The notes under the pieces are model-generated. The model was given only the letters and a program-made list of their open reading frames with translations. It had not been told where the DNA came from and did no database searches. This document shows positions 40,559-49,418 of a stretch of 64,000 nucleotides of DNA, piece by piece. The DNA is taken from the NCBI RefSeq assembly GCF_042651785.1, contig NZ_JBHSEC010000003.1, positions 1 to 64,000 of the forward strand, read 5' to 3'. The DNA comes from Chungangia koreensis (GTDB lineage Bacteria > Bacillota > Bacilli > Bacillales_A > Planococcaceae). The position numbers and the translations under genes are program-made. The number at the start of each line of letters is the position of its first letter. Within the stretch, counting starts at the first letter, position 1.

Positions 40559-41490
40559 TAGCTCTTACCTCCTGACAAACGGATACGCGGGTCAATAACT
40601 CCGTATAGCAAGTCGACAACGAAGATGATGACGACAAGGAATACTGAATAGAAAAGTGTTGTACCCATAATGATCGAGAAGTCGTTTGTCATAATCGCTT
40701 TAACGAACTGCTCCCCGATTCCTGGAATGGCAAAGATTTGCTCAATAACCATAGAACCAGTCAAAATACCTGCGGCCATTGGACCTAATACTGTAACAAG
40801 CGGAATCAATGCGTTTCTAAAAGCATGTTTGAAAGCGATTTCAGAACCACTGGCTCCTTTAGATTTTGCAAGAGTAATATAGTCTGAGCTCATTACCTCG
40901 ATCATTTCTGTTCTGACAAAACGTGCTGCTGTAGCCAATGGTCCCAATGCGAGTGCAAGGGATGGTAATACACTGGATTTCCAACCTTGATCCCAAAGGG
41001 CTACAGGGAACCAGCCCCATTTAACTGCGAAGAAATATTGCAGGTAAGTAGCTAAGACGAAAGACGGAATCGATATCCCAATAATCGCAACGAATGTGCT
41101 GCCGTAGTCCCAAATTGTGTTTTGCCGTAAAGCGGCCAACATACCTAAAAGAATACCAATTAGGACACCGAAAATCATACCTTGTGCACCTAACTGCATT
41201 GATGGCCCTAAACGGTTTATGATCAGGTCGGATACTTCCTGACCTCTAAATTGGAACGAATAACCCAAATCACCTACGACAAGATTCGACATATACGTAA
41301 CATACTGTACTGGGAGCGGATCATCCAATCCATATTTCGCCTCAACTACCGCCAATTGTTCTGGAGTGAGTTTGTTAGCGGAACTGAGAGGGGAACCTGG
41401 AAGTAGCTTCATTAAGAAGAACGTTGCAGTCGCAATCAGAAAAAGAGTCAGCAACATGTATATTACACGTCGAGCGATATACTTAGCCAT
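40558..41490 (-). CDS. oppB: Oligopeptide ABC transporter permease OppB
   Basis: 310 residues. Starts MAKYIARRVIYMLLTLFLIATATFFL, has six membrane helices, the typical oligopeptide-permease segment LGYSFQFRGQEVSDLI and the EAA loop YITLAKSKGASGSEIAFKHAFRNAL. Half of the OppBC channel. It follows oppA after a 196-bp gap that holds a strong hairpin, so permease expression is likely lower than that of the binding protein. Confidence 0.95.
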   Translation of the reverse strand: MAKYIARRVIYMLLTLFLIATATFFLMKLLPGSPLSSANKLTPEQLAVVEAKYGLDDPLPVQYVTYMSNLVVGDLGYSFQFRGQEVSDLIINRLGPSMQLGAQGMIFGVLIGILLGMLAALRQNTIWDYGSTFVAIIGISIPSFVLATYLQYFFAVKWGWFPVALWDQGWKSSVLPSLALALGPLATAARFVRTEMIEVMSSDYITLAKSKGASGSEIAFKHAFRNALIPLVTVLGPMAAGILTGSMVIEQIFAIPGIGEQFVKAIMTNDFSIIMGTTLFYSVFLVVIIFVVDLLYGVIDPRIRLSGGKS

Positions 41491-41614
41491 CTTTGCACCT
41501 CCTAAAATAAGAATCTTTTTTTAAATCTATTATTTATATATACAGACTAAACCCATTATTGTCAAAGTCATTTTAAAAAACAGAAATTTTCCGTGTATTC
41601 TGTTTTATTTAAAA

Positions 41615-41651
41615 AGAGAGTATATGGACTTAAAGCAGCCATATACTCTCT
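41615..41651 (-). terminator. Hairpin between oppA and oppB
   Basis: Perfect 13-bp stem AGAGAGTATATGG / CCATATACTCTCT with a minus-strand TTTTTAAATAAAA tail. Acts as a leaky terminator or stabiliser within the opp transcript. Confidence 0.8.
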
Positions 41652-41686
41652 GATTATGTGGTTTTCCTAAATACCGTCAGATAAAA

Positions 41687-43402
41687 TTATTGGTTTTTAC
41701 CTTCGATATAAGCCCACTTGTAAGAGTAGTCTCCACCGAATGGGTGAGAAACAACACCCTTAACATAAGGTTTTAGAAGTTGCATTGTAGCACGTTGGTA
41801 AAGTGGTGCGATACCATATTCTTCGCCTACAACAATCTTTTCAGCTTTAGCTAATGCAGTCCAACGAGCAGATGGATCCATTGCCAATTCGTTAGAAGCT
41901 TGTTCTAAAGCTTTGTCATATTCTTCGTTAGAGAATGACATTTGGTTGTTACCGCCATCTGTGATCCAAAGAGACAAGAATGTGTAAGGGTCTTGATAGT
42001 CAGGGCCCCAACCAGCAACTTGAATGTCATAGTCTTGGTTTGTATCAAGTTCAAGACGTACGTTGAAAGGTACTTCTTTAAGAGTAATTTTCAAACCAGG
42101 TAGATTAGTTTCCATTTGGTTTTTCAAGTACTCATCCATTTTCTTGGAAAGATCGGAGTCTCCACCAAGGATTTCCAATGTTACTTCTTTAACCCCTAGT
42201 TCAGCCAAACCTTTTTCCCAAGCAGTTTTTGCTTCTTCAGCATTGTAAACAGCCATGTCGCCGTTTACTTCACGGAAGTCAGTTCCGCTCTCATCGAAAG
42301 CGAATCCTTGTGGTACAAGGTAGTTAGCAGCAACGGAACCGTTAGCTAATACTACGTTAACCAAATCTTCCTTGTTGAAAGATTTCGCGATTGCTTCACG
42401 GATATTCACGTTAGCAAGTGGTGATGGTTTACCATTACGCTCTTGGTTGAATTTCAAGTAGAAAACAGTAGTTTCCATTTCTTTAACCAAGTCTGGATTG
42501 TCAGCATATTGCATTGCAAGCTCACCGGAAAGACCAGCACGGTCTTTTTCACCAGTTTCATACAAGTTTACAGCAGTAGCTGCTTCTTTTACTACGTCAT
42601 AATTGATTTCAGTAAGTTGTACTGTTTCAGCATCCCAGTATTGGTCGTTTTTAACCAATTTCCAAGATAAGCCTGTACCATCCCACTCTTGAAGAGTGAA
42701 AGGACCATTGTAGATCAATGCTTCAGAGTTAGTAGCATATTTGTCGCCTTGGCCTTCAACAAATTCTTGTTTTTGTGGCAAGAACGTTCCGAAAGACATT
42801 AGAGACAAGAAGTAAGGAATTTGTTTTTCTAAAGTTACTTCAAGAGTCTTTTCGTCAATAGCTTTAACGCCAAGCTCGTTGAAGTCCATTTCGCCGTTAG
42901 AGATTGCAGTAGCGTTTTTAATGACGCCAGCCATCATGTACGGACCGTATTCAGAACCTGTTTCAGGATTCATCGCACGCTTCCAAGCGAATTCGAAGTC
43001 TTGTGCAGTTACAGCAGAACCATCGGACCATTTAGCATCGCGAAGTTTGAAAGTGTAAGTCAAACCATCTTCAGATACTGTTGGTTCACCGTCAGAAATT
43101 GCTGGTTCAGCAACGTTTTCTTGGTTCAAACGGTAAAGACCTTCCATTACGTTGTTCAAAAGGTCGAAACCTACAGAGTCAGTTACAAGAGCAGAGTCCA
43201 TAGTTGGGATCTCAGCACCCATGATTAGATTAAGTACTTGTTCTTCATCTGCAGCTGGTTCAGTTGTTTCTGGTGTGTCGTCGCCTTTGTCTTTTGGTTC
43301 ATCAGCTGGTGTAGCGTTATCATCGTCTCCACCACAAGCTGCCAAGAACATAGCAAGAACGAGCATCAGGCTTAATAGCCAAGCTAATTTGCTTTTCTTC
43401 AC
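41687..43402 (-). CDS. oppA: Oligopeptide-binding lipoprotein OppA
   Basis: 571 residues. Lipobox LAAC at about residue 20-23 after a hydrophobic signal, acidic linker (about 24-50, DDDNATPADEPKDKGDD...), then the SBP_bac_5 fold with LTYTFKLRDAKWSDGSAVTAQDFEFAWKR-type landmark and MSFSNEEYDKALEQA. GTG start fixed by AAGGAGG. Captures oligopeptides outside the membrane for OppBCDF. First gene; probably the most abundant protein of the operon. Confidence 0.96.
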   Translation of the reverse strand: MKKSKLAWLLSLMLVLAMFLAACGGDDDNATPADEPKDKGDDTPETTEPAADEEQVLNLIMGAEIPTMDSALVTDSVGFDLLNNVMEGLYRLNQENVAEPAISDGEPTVSEDGLTYTFKLRDAKWSDGSAVTAQDFEFAWKRAMNPETGSEYGPYMMAGVIKNATAISNGEMDFNELGVKAIDEKTLEVTLEKQIPYFLSLMSFGTFLPQKQEFVEGQGDKYATNSEALIYNGPFTLQEWDGTGLSWKLVKNDQYWDAETVQLTEINYDVVKEAATAVNLYETGEKDRAGLSGELAMQYADNPDLVKEMETTVFYLKFNQERNGKPSPLANVNIREAIAKSFNKEDLVNVVLANGSVAANYLVPQGFAFDESGTDFREVNGDMAVYNAEEAKTAWEKGLAELGVKEVTLEILGGDSDLSKKMDEYLKNQMETNLPGLKITLKEVPFNVRLELDTNQDYDIQVAGWGPDYQDPYTFLSLWITDGGNNQMSFSNEEYDKALEQASNELAMDPSARWTALAKAEKIVVGEEYGIAPLYQRATMQLLKPYVKGVVSHPFGGDYSYKWAYIEGKNQ

Positions 43403-43643
43403 TTTCGTGACCTCCTTAAATATTCTGAAAAATTGTTACATTGTTTATTATACATAATCTTTTTTTCTTGTACACCCTTTTTTGTGAAATTCTTTTGGCA
43501 AATATTTCAGTAATGTTACAGAATTGTAGATTTATCAAGGGTTCGTAAAGGTTACAAAACTTTATGACTTTTTTCCCAGTTTCAATGTTTTTTGATTTTC
43601 ACCTCCATTTAAATTAATATAAAATAAATTAGGGGGTTTCTCG

Positions 43644-43988
43644 ATGAGAAAATTTGGGTACTACTTTGGGATTGCACAAATCCTGATCGTTATATTAATG
43701 GTGATCATATATCGTGATATCGGTTTATTGCCATATATTAATACATCATTCATCATTGGCGGTTCTCTCATGTTTTTCGGACTGGTTGTCTACATAGTGT
43801 CCAGTGGATTCTTCGACCTTTTCACATTGAGCTTCCGCAAAATGTTTACACCTAAGAACCGTATGAAGGATGCAATGGAGATGCGTACTCCATCTGATGC
43901 CATGTCCTTCTCATATGGACCCTTCTTAGTTGTAGGTGCTTCGATCATATTGATCATGTCGGTTTGTCTCTATATATATTACATGTAA
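43644..43988 (+). CDS. DUF3899 membrane protein
   Basis: 114 residues with three hydrophobic segments (about 7-24, 30-55 and 90-112) and a cytoplasmic loop (FRKMFTPKNRMKDAMEMRTPSDA). Matches the layout of DUF3899 proteins that occur beside trpS/opp genes in Bacillales. The start is at ATG behind TAGGGGGTTTCTCG. No known function. Divergent from oppA; followed by the trpS T-box region. Confidence 0.75.
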   Translation: MRKFGYYFGIAQILIVILMVIIYRDIGLLPYINTSFIIGGSLMFFGLVVYIVSSGFFDLFTLSFRKMFTPKNRMKDAMEMRTPSDAMSFSYGPFLVVGASIILIMSVCLYIYYM

Positions 43989-44042
43989 AAATCACTTGCA
44001 TTTCGAGTTTCTTCTATATTATAATAACCAACAATTACATTG

Positions 44043-44268
44043 AATAGCGATGACGAAGAGTAGTACATTTGGGTAAGCTGTCTAGAGAGTCTGTGTCCGG
44101 TGCAAACAGACCAGCATCCAAATGGAATGGACTTCCGAGCTGAGCTTGCGAACGAAGTAGCAAGTTCCGTTCCTTCACGTTACGAAGCTGAGTGGCCTTC
44201 GGGCAATCAGGGTGGTACCACGGATACATCATTCGTCCCTTTTATAGGGAAATGAATGGTGTTTTTTT
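44043..44268 (+). promoter_or_regulatory. Trp T-box riboswitch upstream of trpS
   Basis: Contains the canonical T-box sequence AGGGTGGTACCACGG (44209-44223) and, after it, a terminator stem CATCATTCGTCCCT / AGGGAAATGAATGGTG with seven T (to 44268). TGG specifier candidates lie at 44123-44125 and 44128-44130 in the stem I region; both are tryptophan codons. Uncharged tRNA-Trp should stabilise the antiterminator and turn on trpS. Confidence 0.9.
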
Positions 44269-44308
44269 ATTTCCGTTTTTAATCAAACTACAAAAGGAGA
44301 AGTAAATC

Positions 44309-45301
44309 ATGAAAAAAATCTTTTCTGGCGTACAGCCAACAGGTAACGTCACATTGGGTAATTATATCGGCGCTTTTAAACAGTTCACCGATCTCCAACA
44401 CGACTATGATTGCGTGTTCTGTATTGTTGACCAGCATGCAATTACTATTCCACAGGAGCCTGCGGAATTGCGACGAACGATCCGTTCTCTCGCCGCCCTC
44501 TATCTTGCAGTGGGATTGGATCCTGAAAAAGTGACATTGTTTGTTCAATCTGAGGTACCTGCTCATGCACAGGCCGGCTGGATTATGCAATGCATCTCGT
44601 ATATTGGTGAACTAGAACGGATGACTCAATTCAAGGACAAATCCGAAGGAAAAGAAGCCGTATCGGCTGCTCTCCTTACTTACCCGCCACTTATGGCTGC
44701 AGATATTCTTTTATATCATGCTGATCTTGTACCAGTTGGGGATGACCAAAAGCAACACGTAGAGCTGACAAGAGATTTAGCGGAACGCTTCAACAAACGA
44801 TACGGTGAAGTATTTACGATTCCGGATATCAGCCTTCCAAAGAACGGAGCGCGTATTAAATCACTTCAAGATCCTTTTAAGAAGATGAGCAAGTCCGACC
44901 CGAACAAAAAAGGAACCATTACCCTTTTAGACTCACCAAAGGATATCGAGAAGAAAATCAAGAGTGCGGTTACGGATTCCGAAGGTGTAGTTGCTTTCGA
45001 TGTAGCCAATAAACCAGGTGTCTCCAACTTACTTGTAATTGAATCTTCTTTAACGAACCAGTCTATCGAAGAACTGGTTAAGAAGTATGATGGTTTAGGA
45101 TATGGCGCATTTAAAGCAGGTGTAGCTGAGTCGGTGATTGGACATCTTGCTCCAATTCAAGAGCGCTACAATGAGTTAATTGAGTCTGATCGCTTGGATG
45201 ATATTTTAGATGCAGGTGCAGAAAAAGCAAATGCCATTGCATCGGCGACACTTAAAGCGATGGAAGACGCGATGGGCTTGGGAAGAACACGACGCAAGTA
45301 A
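44309..45301 (+). CDS. trpS: Tryptophanyl-tRNA synthetase
   Basis: 330 residues. Class I synthetase: GVQPTGNVTLGNYIGA is the HIGH region, KKMSKSDPNKKG the KMSKS loop, and PVGDDQKQHVELTRD a substrate-binding strand. Charges tRNA-Trp. ATG behind AAAGGAGAAGTAAATC. Expression is controlled by the T-box leader. Its last 50 bases overlap a small convergent gene on the other strand. Between opp and app as in B. subtilis. Confidence 0.96.
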   Translation: MKKIFSGVQPTGNVTLGNYIGAFKQFTDLQHDYDCVFCIVDQHAITIPQEPAELRRTIRSLAALYLAVGLDPEKVTLFVQSEVPAHAQAGWIMQCISYIGELERMTQFKDKSEGKEAVSAALLTYPPLMAADILLYHADLVPVGDDQKQHVELTRDLAERFNKRYGEVFTIPDISLPKNGARIKSLQDPFKKMSKSDPNKKGTITLLDSPKDIEKKIKSAVTDSEGVVAFDVANKPGVSNLLVIESSLTNQSIEELVKKYDGLGYGAFKAGVAESVIGHLAPIQERYNELIESDRLDDILDAGAEKANAIASATLKAMEDAMGLGRTRRK

Positions 45302-45470
45302 AACAGATACTCGAAATGATAAACAGTTTAAAATCCGGTGTTTGAAGGATATAAGTGAACACTTGATTCCACGAATAACCGATGGAACGGTAATTCAAAT
45401 AGAAAATCATTTGAGTAATGGTAACGACCATCAGTCCGTAGGAAATTAAAAAGAGCAAAAATCGTGTCAT
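45252..45470 (-). CDS. Small membrane protein convergent with trpS
   Basis: 72 residues with two hydrophobic segments (FLLFLISYGLMVVTITQMIFYL and FKLFIISSICFTCVVFF) separated by a polar loop with SIGYSWNQVFTYI. A ribosome site (AAAGGA) lies ten bases upstream of the ATG at 45470. The 3' end overlaps the last 50 bases of trpS on the opposite strand. Not recognised; the hydrophobic pattern and ribosome site suggest a real gene, but the antisense overlap weakens the case. Confidence 0.55.
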   Translation of the reverse strand: MTRFLLFLISYGLMVVTITQMIFYLNYRSIGYSWNQVFTYILQTPDFKLFIISSICFTCVVFFPSPSRLPSL

Positions 45471-45506
45471 GAATAGCCCGTCCTTTATGGTTTTATAAAG
45501 TATATG

Positions 45507-45545
45507 AAAAAGCGGTTCCCCACTTGAATGGGAAACCGCTTTTTA
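45507..45545. terminator. Terminator between appC and the small membrane gene
   Basis: Stem AAAAAGCGGTTCCC / GGGAAACCGCTTTTT. Follows appC on the minus strand and is symmetric enough to act both ways. Confidence 0.85.
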
Positions 45546-45592
45546 GTTGATAAATATTCTTTACTCCCTATTACCCTTTGTGACTCTACCTA

Positions 45593-46510
45593 TTACCGAT
45601 AAGATTTCGGATTGAACGCGTCCTTCAACCCTTCACCAATAAAGTTAATTGAAAGGATGGTCATTGTTATAAATAGTGCCGGTGGCATCCAGATCCAAGG
45701 TTTCCCTTGGAGTACATCCGGTTCGTTTGCGAACGCCAACATATTTCCCCAGCTTGGTGTCGTTTGTGGAACACCGAAGCCTAAGTAACTTAAACTGGAT
45801 TCTGCAACAATCATAGAAGCAAAGATCAATGTCGCGTAAACGATGATTGTGGATAACACGTTCGGCAGTAAATGCTTTGTTATTACTTTGAACGGAGAAC
45901 AGCCAATTGAGATGGCAGCTAAAATATACTCATTCTCTTTTTCGGCTAAGATTTTACTCCGTACAATACGGGCCACTCCACCCCAGCTTAAGACACCGAT
46001 TACAGTAATCAGTACCCACAAGCCATCGACAATACCTAATAGAATAGTATTTAATACAATTACGAAAACTAAGAATGGGAAGTTCAATACGAAGTCTGTA
46101 AAGCGCATTAATAGATTATCAACGATTCCTCCGAAATAACCGGCAATCGAGCCGACTACTGTTCCGATGAAGATGACAATTGCTGTACAGCTAATTCCTA
46201 AGAACAACGATACCCGTCCTCCGTAAAACAACCGGGTTAAAATATCCCGTCCACTTTTGTCAGTTCCTAAAATGTACTCTTCGCCCGGTGGCTTACTCAT
46301 AGCGCTAATATTGACCTTTGTAATGTCCGGATGTGGAGATAGATGTGGTGCCAACGTTGGTGCCAGCATCGAAAGTATTGCAATGCTCAGTAAAAAGAAT
46401 GTACTGATCATAGCCAACTTGTTGTTTAAAAATTTTCTTCGGGCAATTGCCCAAGGAGATAAGCTCTTCGCAGGCTTCTTCGGCTCAATCATTGTAGTAG
46501 TAGCTGTCAT
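45593..46510 (-). CDS. appC: Peptide ABC transporter permease AppC
   Basis: 305 residues from ATG 46510 behind AAGGGGGAAGCACAT; the longer frame overlaps the appB end. Six-helix permease of the OppC/DppC type: GTDKSGRDILTRLFYGGR after the external loop, and the EAA loop KILAEKENEYILAAISIGCS. Forms the channel with AppB. Last gene of appDFABC. In B. subtilis App transports peptides including longer ones and can replace Opp. Confidence 0.93.
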   Translation of the reverse strand: MTATTTMIEPKKPAKSLSPWAIARRKFLNNKLAMISTFFLLSIAILSMLAPTLAPHLSPHPDITKVNISAMSKPPGEEYILGTDKSGRDILTRLFYGGRVSLFLGISCTAIVIFIGTVVGSIAGYFGGIVDNLLMRFTDFVLNFPFLVFVIVLNTILLGIVDGLWVLITVIGVLSWGGVARIVRSKILAEKENEYILAAISIGCSPFKVITKHLLPNVLSTIIVYATLIFASMIVAESSLSYLGFGVPQTTPSWGNMLAFANEPDVLQGKPWIWMPPALFITMTILSINFIGEGLKDAFNPKSYR

Positions 46511-46523
46511 ATGTGCTTCCCCC

Positions 46524-47489
46524 TTAATCCAGCCTGATCCGCGGATCGACGACTCCATACAGGAGATCCGCTATCAAGTTTCCTAATAATGTTAAGAAAG
46601 ATAAGAGCATGGTGACGGTCATAAGCGTTGGATAATCACGATTTGTCACTGAATTCAGGAACAATTGTCCGATTCCCGGATACGTGAAAATAGTTTCCGT
46701 AATTACCGCTCCACTCACCAGTGCTGCAAAGTCAAATCCAAGGAAGGTAACAAGTGGAATAATGGAGTTCCTTAGGATATGAACATTGTAAATTTTGCGA
46801 ACTTGTGTCCCTTTTGCCCGAGCTGTCCTGACATAGTCTTTCCGTGAACTTTCAATAATGTCATTACGTAGGAATTGTGTATAGGAAGCTGTACTGAATA
46901 CCCCCAAAACTAATGCAGGCATGAATACATGATGAAGCCGGCTAATCCAATAATCCATTGTCCCATTCTCAACTTGTATGTCAACGGAACCCGCGAACGG
47001 AAACAAGTCAAGTTTGAAAGAGAAGAAGTAAATTGCAAAAACTGCCGCAACGAATGACGGAATGGCCAGTCCGGCATAGTTGAAACCGGCTATCAGATTA
47101 TCCCCTATCGTATAAGGCTTCCGGCCGGCGTACATCCCCATTAGAAATGCTAACACATATGTAATAGCAAGTGAGATGAAGCCTAAAAATAAGGTATTCG
47201 GAAGCTTTTCTGCAATTAAATCCGCAACCTGAACTTTGTAGCGGGTCGATTTACCGAAATCCCCCTGAACGAAATCAGTAATCCAACGTCCGTATTGGAC
47301 ATAAATCGGGTCGTAGTAGCCATATTTAATTCGCATTTCTTCGATGTATGCTGGGTCCGTGTTGTTCGGATCAATTTCACCGCTGAACGAGTCACCCGGC
47401 ATTAGTTTTGCCAGTGAAAAGACAACAATTGAGATGAGGAACAACATTGGAATCATGGCCAGCAGGCGCCGGAATGTATACTTTAACAT
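46524..47489 (-). CDS. appB: Peptide ABC transporter permease AppB
   Basis: 321 residues from ATG 47489 (AAAGGAG upstream). Begins MLKYTFRRLLAMIPMLFLISIVVF, carries the FGKSTRYKVQVADLI loop and the EAA-type loop YVRTARAKGTQVRKIYNVHILRN-like segment, and six membrane helices. Partner of AppC. It is separated from appA by two stable hairpins in a 161-bp gap, which should lower permease output relative to the binding protein. Confidence 0.93.
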   Translation of the reverse strand: MLKYTFRRLLAMIPMLFLISIVVFSLAKLMPGDSFSGEIDPNNTDPAYIEEMRIKYGYYDPIYVQYGRWITDFVQGDFGKSTRYKVQVADLIAEKLPNTLFLGFISLAITYVLAFLMGMYAGRKPYTIGDNLIAGFNYAGLAIPSFVAAVFAIYFFSFKLDLFPFAGSVDIQVENGTMDYWISRLHHVFMPALVLGVFSTASYTQFLRNDIIESSRKDYVRTARAKGTQVRKIYNVHILRNSIIPLVTFLGFDFAALVSGAVITETIFTYPGIGQLFLNSVTNRDYPTLMTVTMLLSFLTLLGNLIADLLYGVVDPRIRLD

Positions 47490-47541
47490 CGGGGAACCCT
47501 CTCCTTTTCTGTCAATCATGGTTGGACAAGCAACTCTTAGT

Positions 47542-47581
47542 CACGGTAAGGGACATTTCAAATTAAATAGACCTTACCGTG
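47542..47581 (-). terminator. Inter-gene hairpin 2 (appA-appB)
   Basis: 10-bp perfect stem CACGGTAAGG / CCTTACCGTG with a 20-base loop; no T run. Confidence 0.5.
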
Positions 47582-47606
47582 CATAAGAGCCTTCCATCAT
47601 GAAAAA

Positions 47607-47636
47607 GGAATGGACGGAATGTTTTCCGTCCATTCC
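47607..47636 (-). terminator. Inter-gene hairpin 1 (appA-appB)
   Basis: 12-bp perfect stem GGAATGGACGGA / TCCGTCCATTCC followed by TTTTTC, 14 bp after the appA stop on the minus strand. Likely partial terminator. Confidence 0.7.
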
Positions 47637-47650
47637 CATGAAATCTCAAC

Positions 47651-49387
47651 TTATTTTTCGTTCAAATACCATTCTGCAGGGTTATTGTAACCGGAAACAT
47701 CCATTGTGAATCCACCTACGTTTTTGTTAACACCCATGATTTCTTCAAGTTCAGCAATGTACAACATTGGAACTTCTTCGTTCAAGATCTTTTGCCATTC
47801 AACGTAAACTTGCTTACGTTTTTCTGTGTCTGTACCCATTTCTTCAACACTTAGAGCTTTATCAAGCAATGCATCAGCTTCAGGGTTGTTGTAACGTGGG
47901 TAGTTCCACAATTTATCTGCTTTCCAAAGGTCGGATGGATCTGGATCAGAACCTGTTCCCCAACCTCCGAAGAATGTTTCGATACCTGGATCATCTTTCT
48001 CGATCATGTCGTAGTACAAGTTAACTTCCGTCATTTCAAGCTCTGTGGAAAGACCTACTTCATTCCAATATTGAGTCAAAGCAGTTGCACGAGTTTCAAA
48101 TGTCGGGTTACCTGTCGCATAGTGAGAGAATTTCACAACAAATTTCTCACCATTTGGATCCTCACGCATACCATCGCCGTCTACATCTACATATCCAGCT
48201 TCGTCAAGCAACGCTTTAGCTTTTTCCGGATCGTATTCGTATGCATTTGGTAAATCTTTGTCATCAGCGGAAATCCAGTGTGAAGATGGAACTGGTTTGT
48301 TAACTGGTTTACCATATCCGAAGAAGAATGCATCTACCCACTCTTGGCGGTTGATGGCATACATCATCGCTTGGCGAAGTTTCTTGTCTTGGTATTTTGG
48401 ATTCACTTCAGAGATTACGTTCTTTTCAGAATCGAATTTCCCTAATTTGAAACCTACATAGTAGTATGAAAGACCAGGAGCCGTAATTACATCTACGTTT
48501 TCCAAGTTTTCAACATCCGGAGCAGTTACCGGTTGCAAACCAACCATGTGGACATCTTCATTTTGAAGAGCTCCCAAAGTTGCAGTATTATCGATTACGC
48601 GAATGATAATCTTGTCAAGGTTAACTTCACCTTTCCAGTAGTTGTCGTTACGAACTAACTCAACAGATTCACCTGGAACGATTTTTTCAACTTTGAATGG
48701 TCCTAAACCAACAGGCTTTGTACGTACTAATTCATGTGCAGACATATCTGCAACTGCAATACCTTCAAAAGCCTTAGAGTTCATTGGGTATGTCCAGACG
48801 TTAGTCAAGTTGTTCAAACGTGGTTGGTCAAATTTGATTTCGATTGTGTAATCATCAATTACCTTAACACCAGAGATGCTATCAGCTGTTCCTTCACGGA
48901 ATGCAGGTGCACCTTCGATGTTTTGTACGTTAGAGTAACGTGGGCCGTCATAGTCTTTATGAGCCAATGTTTCAAGAGCGAATACCCAGTCATGTACAGT
49001 CAATTCATTGCCATCATGCCATTTAACGCCTTTTTCAAATTTGAATGTATAAGTTTGGTTATCAGAAGTTTCCCAGCTAGCCAAGTTTGGAACTGGCGCT
49101 AAGTTTTCATCGTAATCGATTAATCCTTCATCAAACAAACCTAAAACTTCTGCATCTGTAGCAATACCATAGAATGCAAAGTTGAATAGACCTTCCGGTG
49201 GAGCATCGATCGCGTAAACTAACGTGCCACCCTTTTTATCATCTTCTGCTGGTTCCTGAACTACCGGATCCTCATCTTTCGGATCTTCTTTCGCTGGTTC
49301 TTTATCACCTGAAGTGTTACAAGCTGCTAAGAATGCGGAAAGAACAAGCATCATAGCAAATAGCCAAAATAAGGATTTCTTTTTCAT
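47651..49387 (-). CDS. appA: Peptide-binding lipoprotein AppA
   Basis: 578 residues. Lipobox LAAC (about 20-23), acidic linker (EPAKEDPKDEDPVVQEPAEDD), then SBP_bac_5 domain with YTFKFEKGVKWHDGNELTVHDW and NPKYQDKKLRQAMMYAINRQEW, typical of DppE/AppA type. ATG behind AGGGGGAAATTGA. Binds peptides outside the cell for AppBCDF. Third in the operon order D-F-A-B-C, as in B. subtilis app. Confidence 0.94.
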   Translation of the reverse strand: MKKKSLFWLFAMMLVLSAFLAACNTSGDKEPAKEDPKDEDPVVQEPAEDDKKGGTLVYAIDAPPEGLFNFAFYGIATDAEVLGLFDEGLIDYDENLAPVPNLASWETSDNQTYTFKFEKGVKWHDGNELTVHDWVFALETLAHKDYDGPRYSNVQNIEGAPAFREGTADSISGVKVIDDYTIEIKFDQPRLNNLTNVWTYPMNSKAFEGIAVADMSAHELVRTKPVGLGPFKVEKIVPGESVELVRNDNYWKGEVNLDKIIIRVIDNTATLGALQNEDVHMVGLQPVTAPDVENLENVDVITAPGLSYYYVGFKLGKFDSEKNVISEVNPKYQDKKLRQAMMYAINRQEWVDAFFFGYGKPVNKPVPSSHWISADDKDLPNAYEYDPEKAKALLDEAGYVDVDGDGMREDPNGEKFVVKFSHYATGNPTFETRATALTQYWNEVGLSTELEMTEVNLYYDMIEKDDPGIETFFGGWGTGSDPDPSDLWKADKLWNYPRYNNPEADALLDKALSVEEMGTDTEKRKQVYVEWQKILNEEVPMLYIAELEEIMGVNKNVGGFTMDVSGYNNPAEWYLNEK

Positions 49388-49418
49388 TCAATTTCCCCCT
49401 AACTATTTAGTCGTTTGA

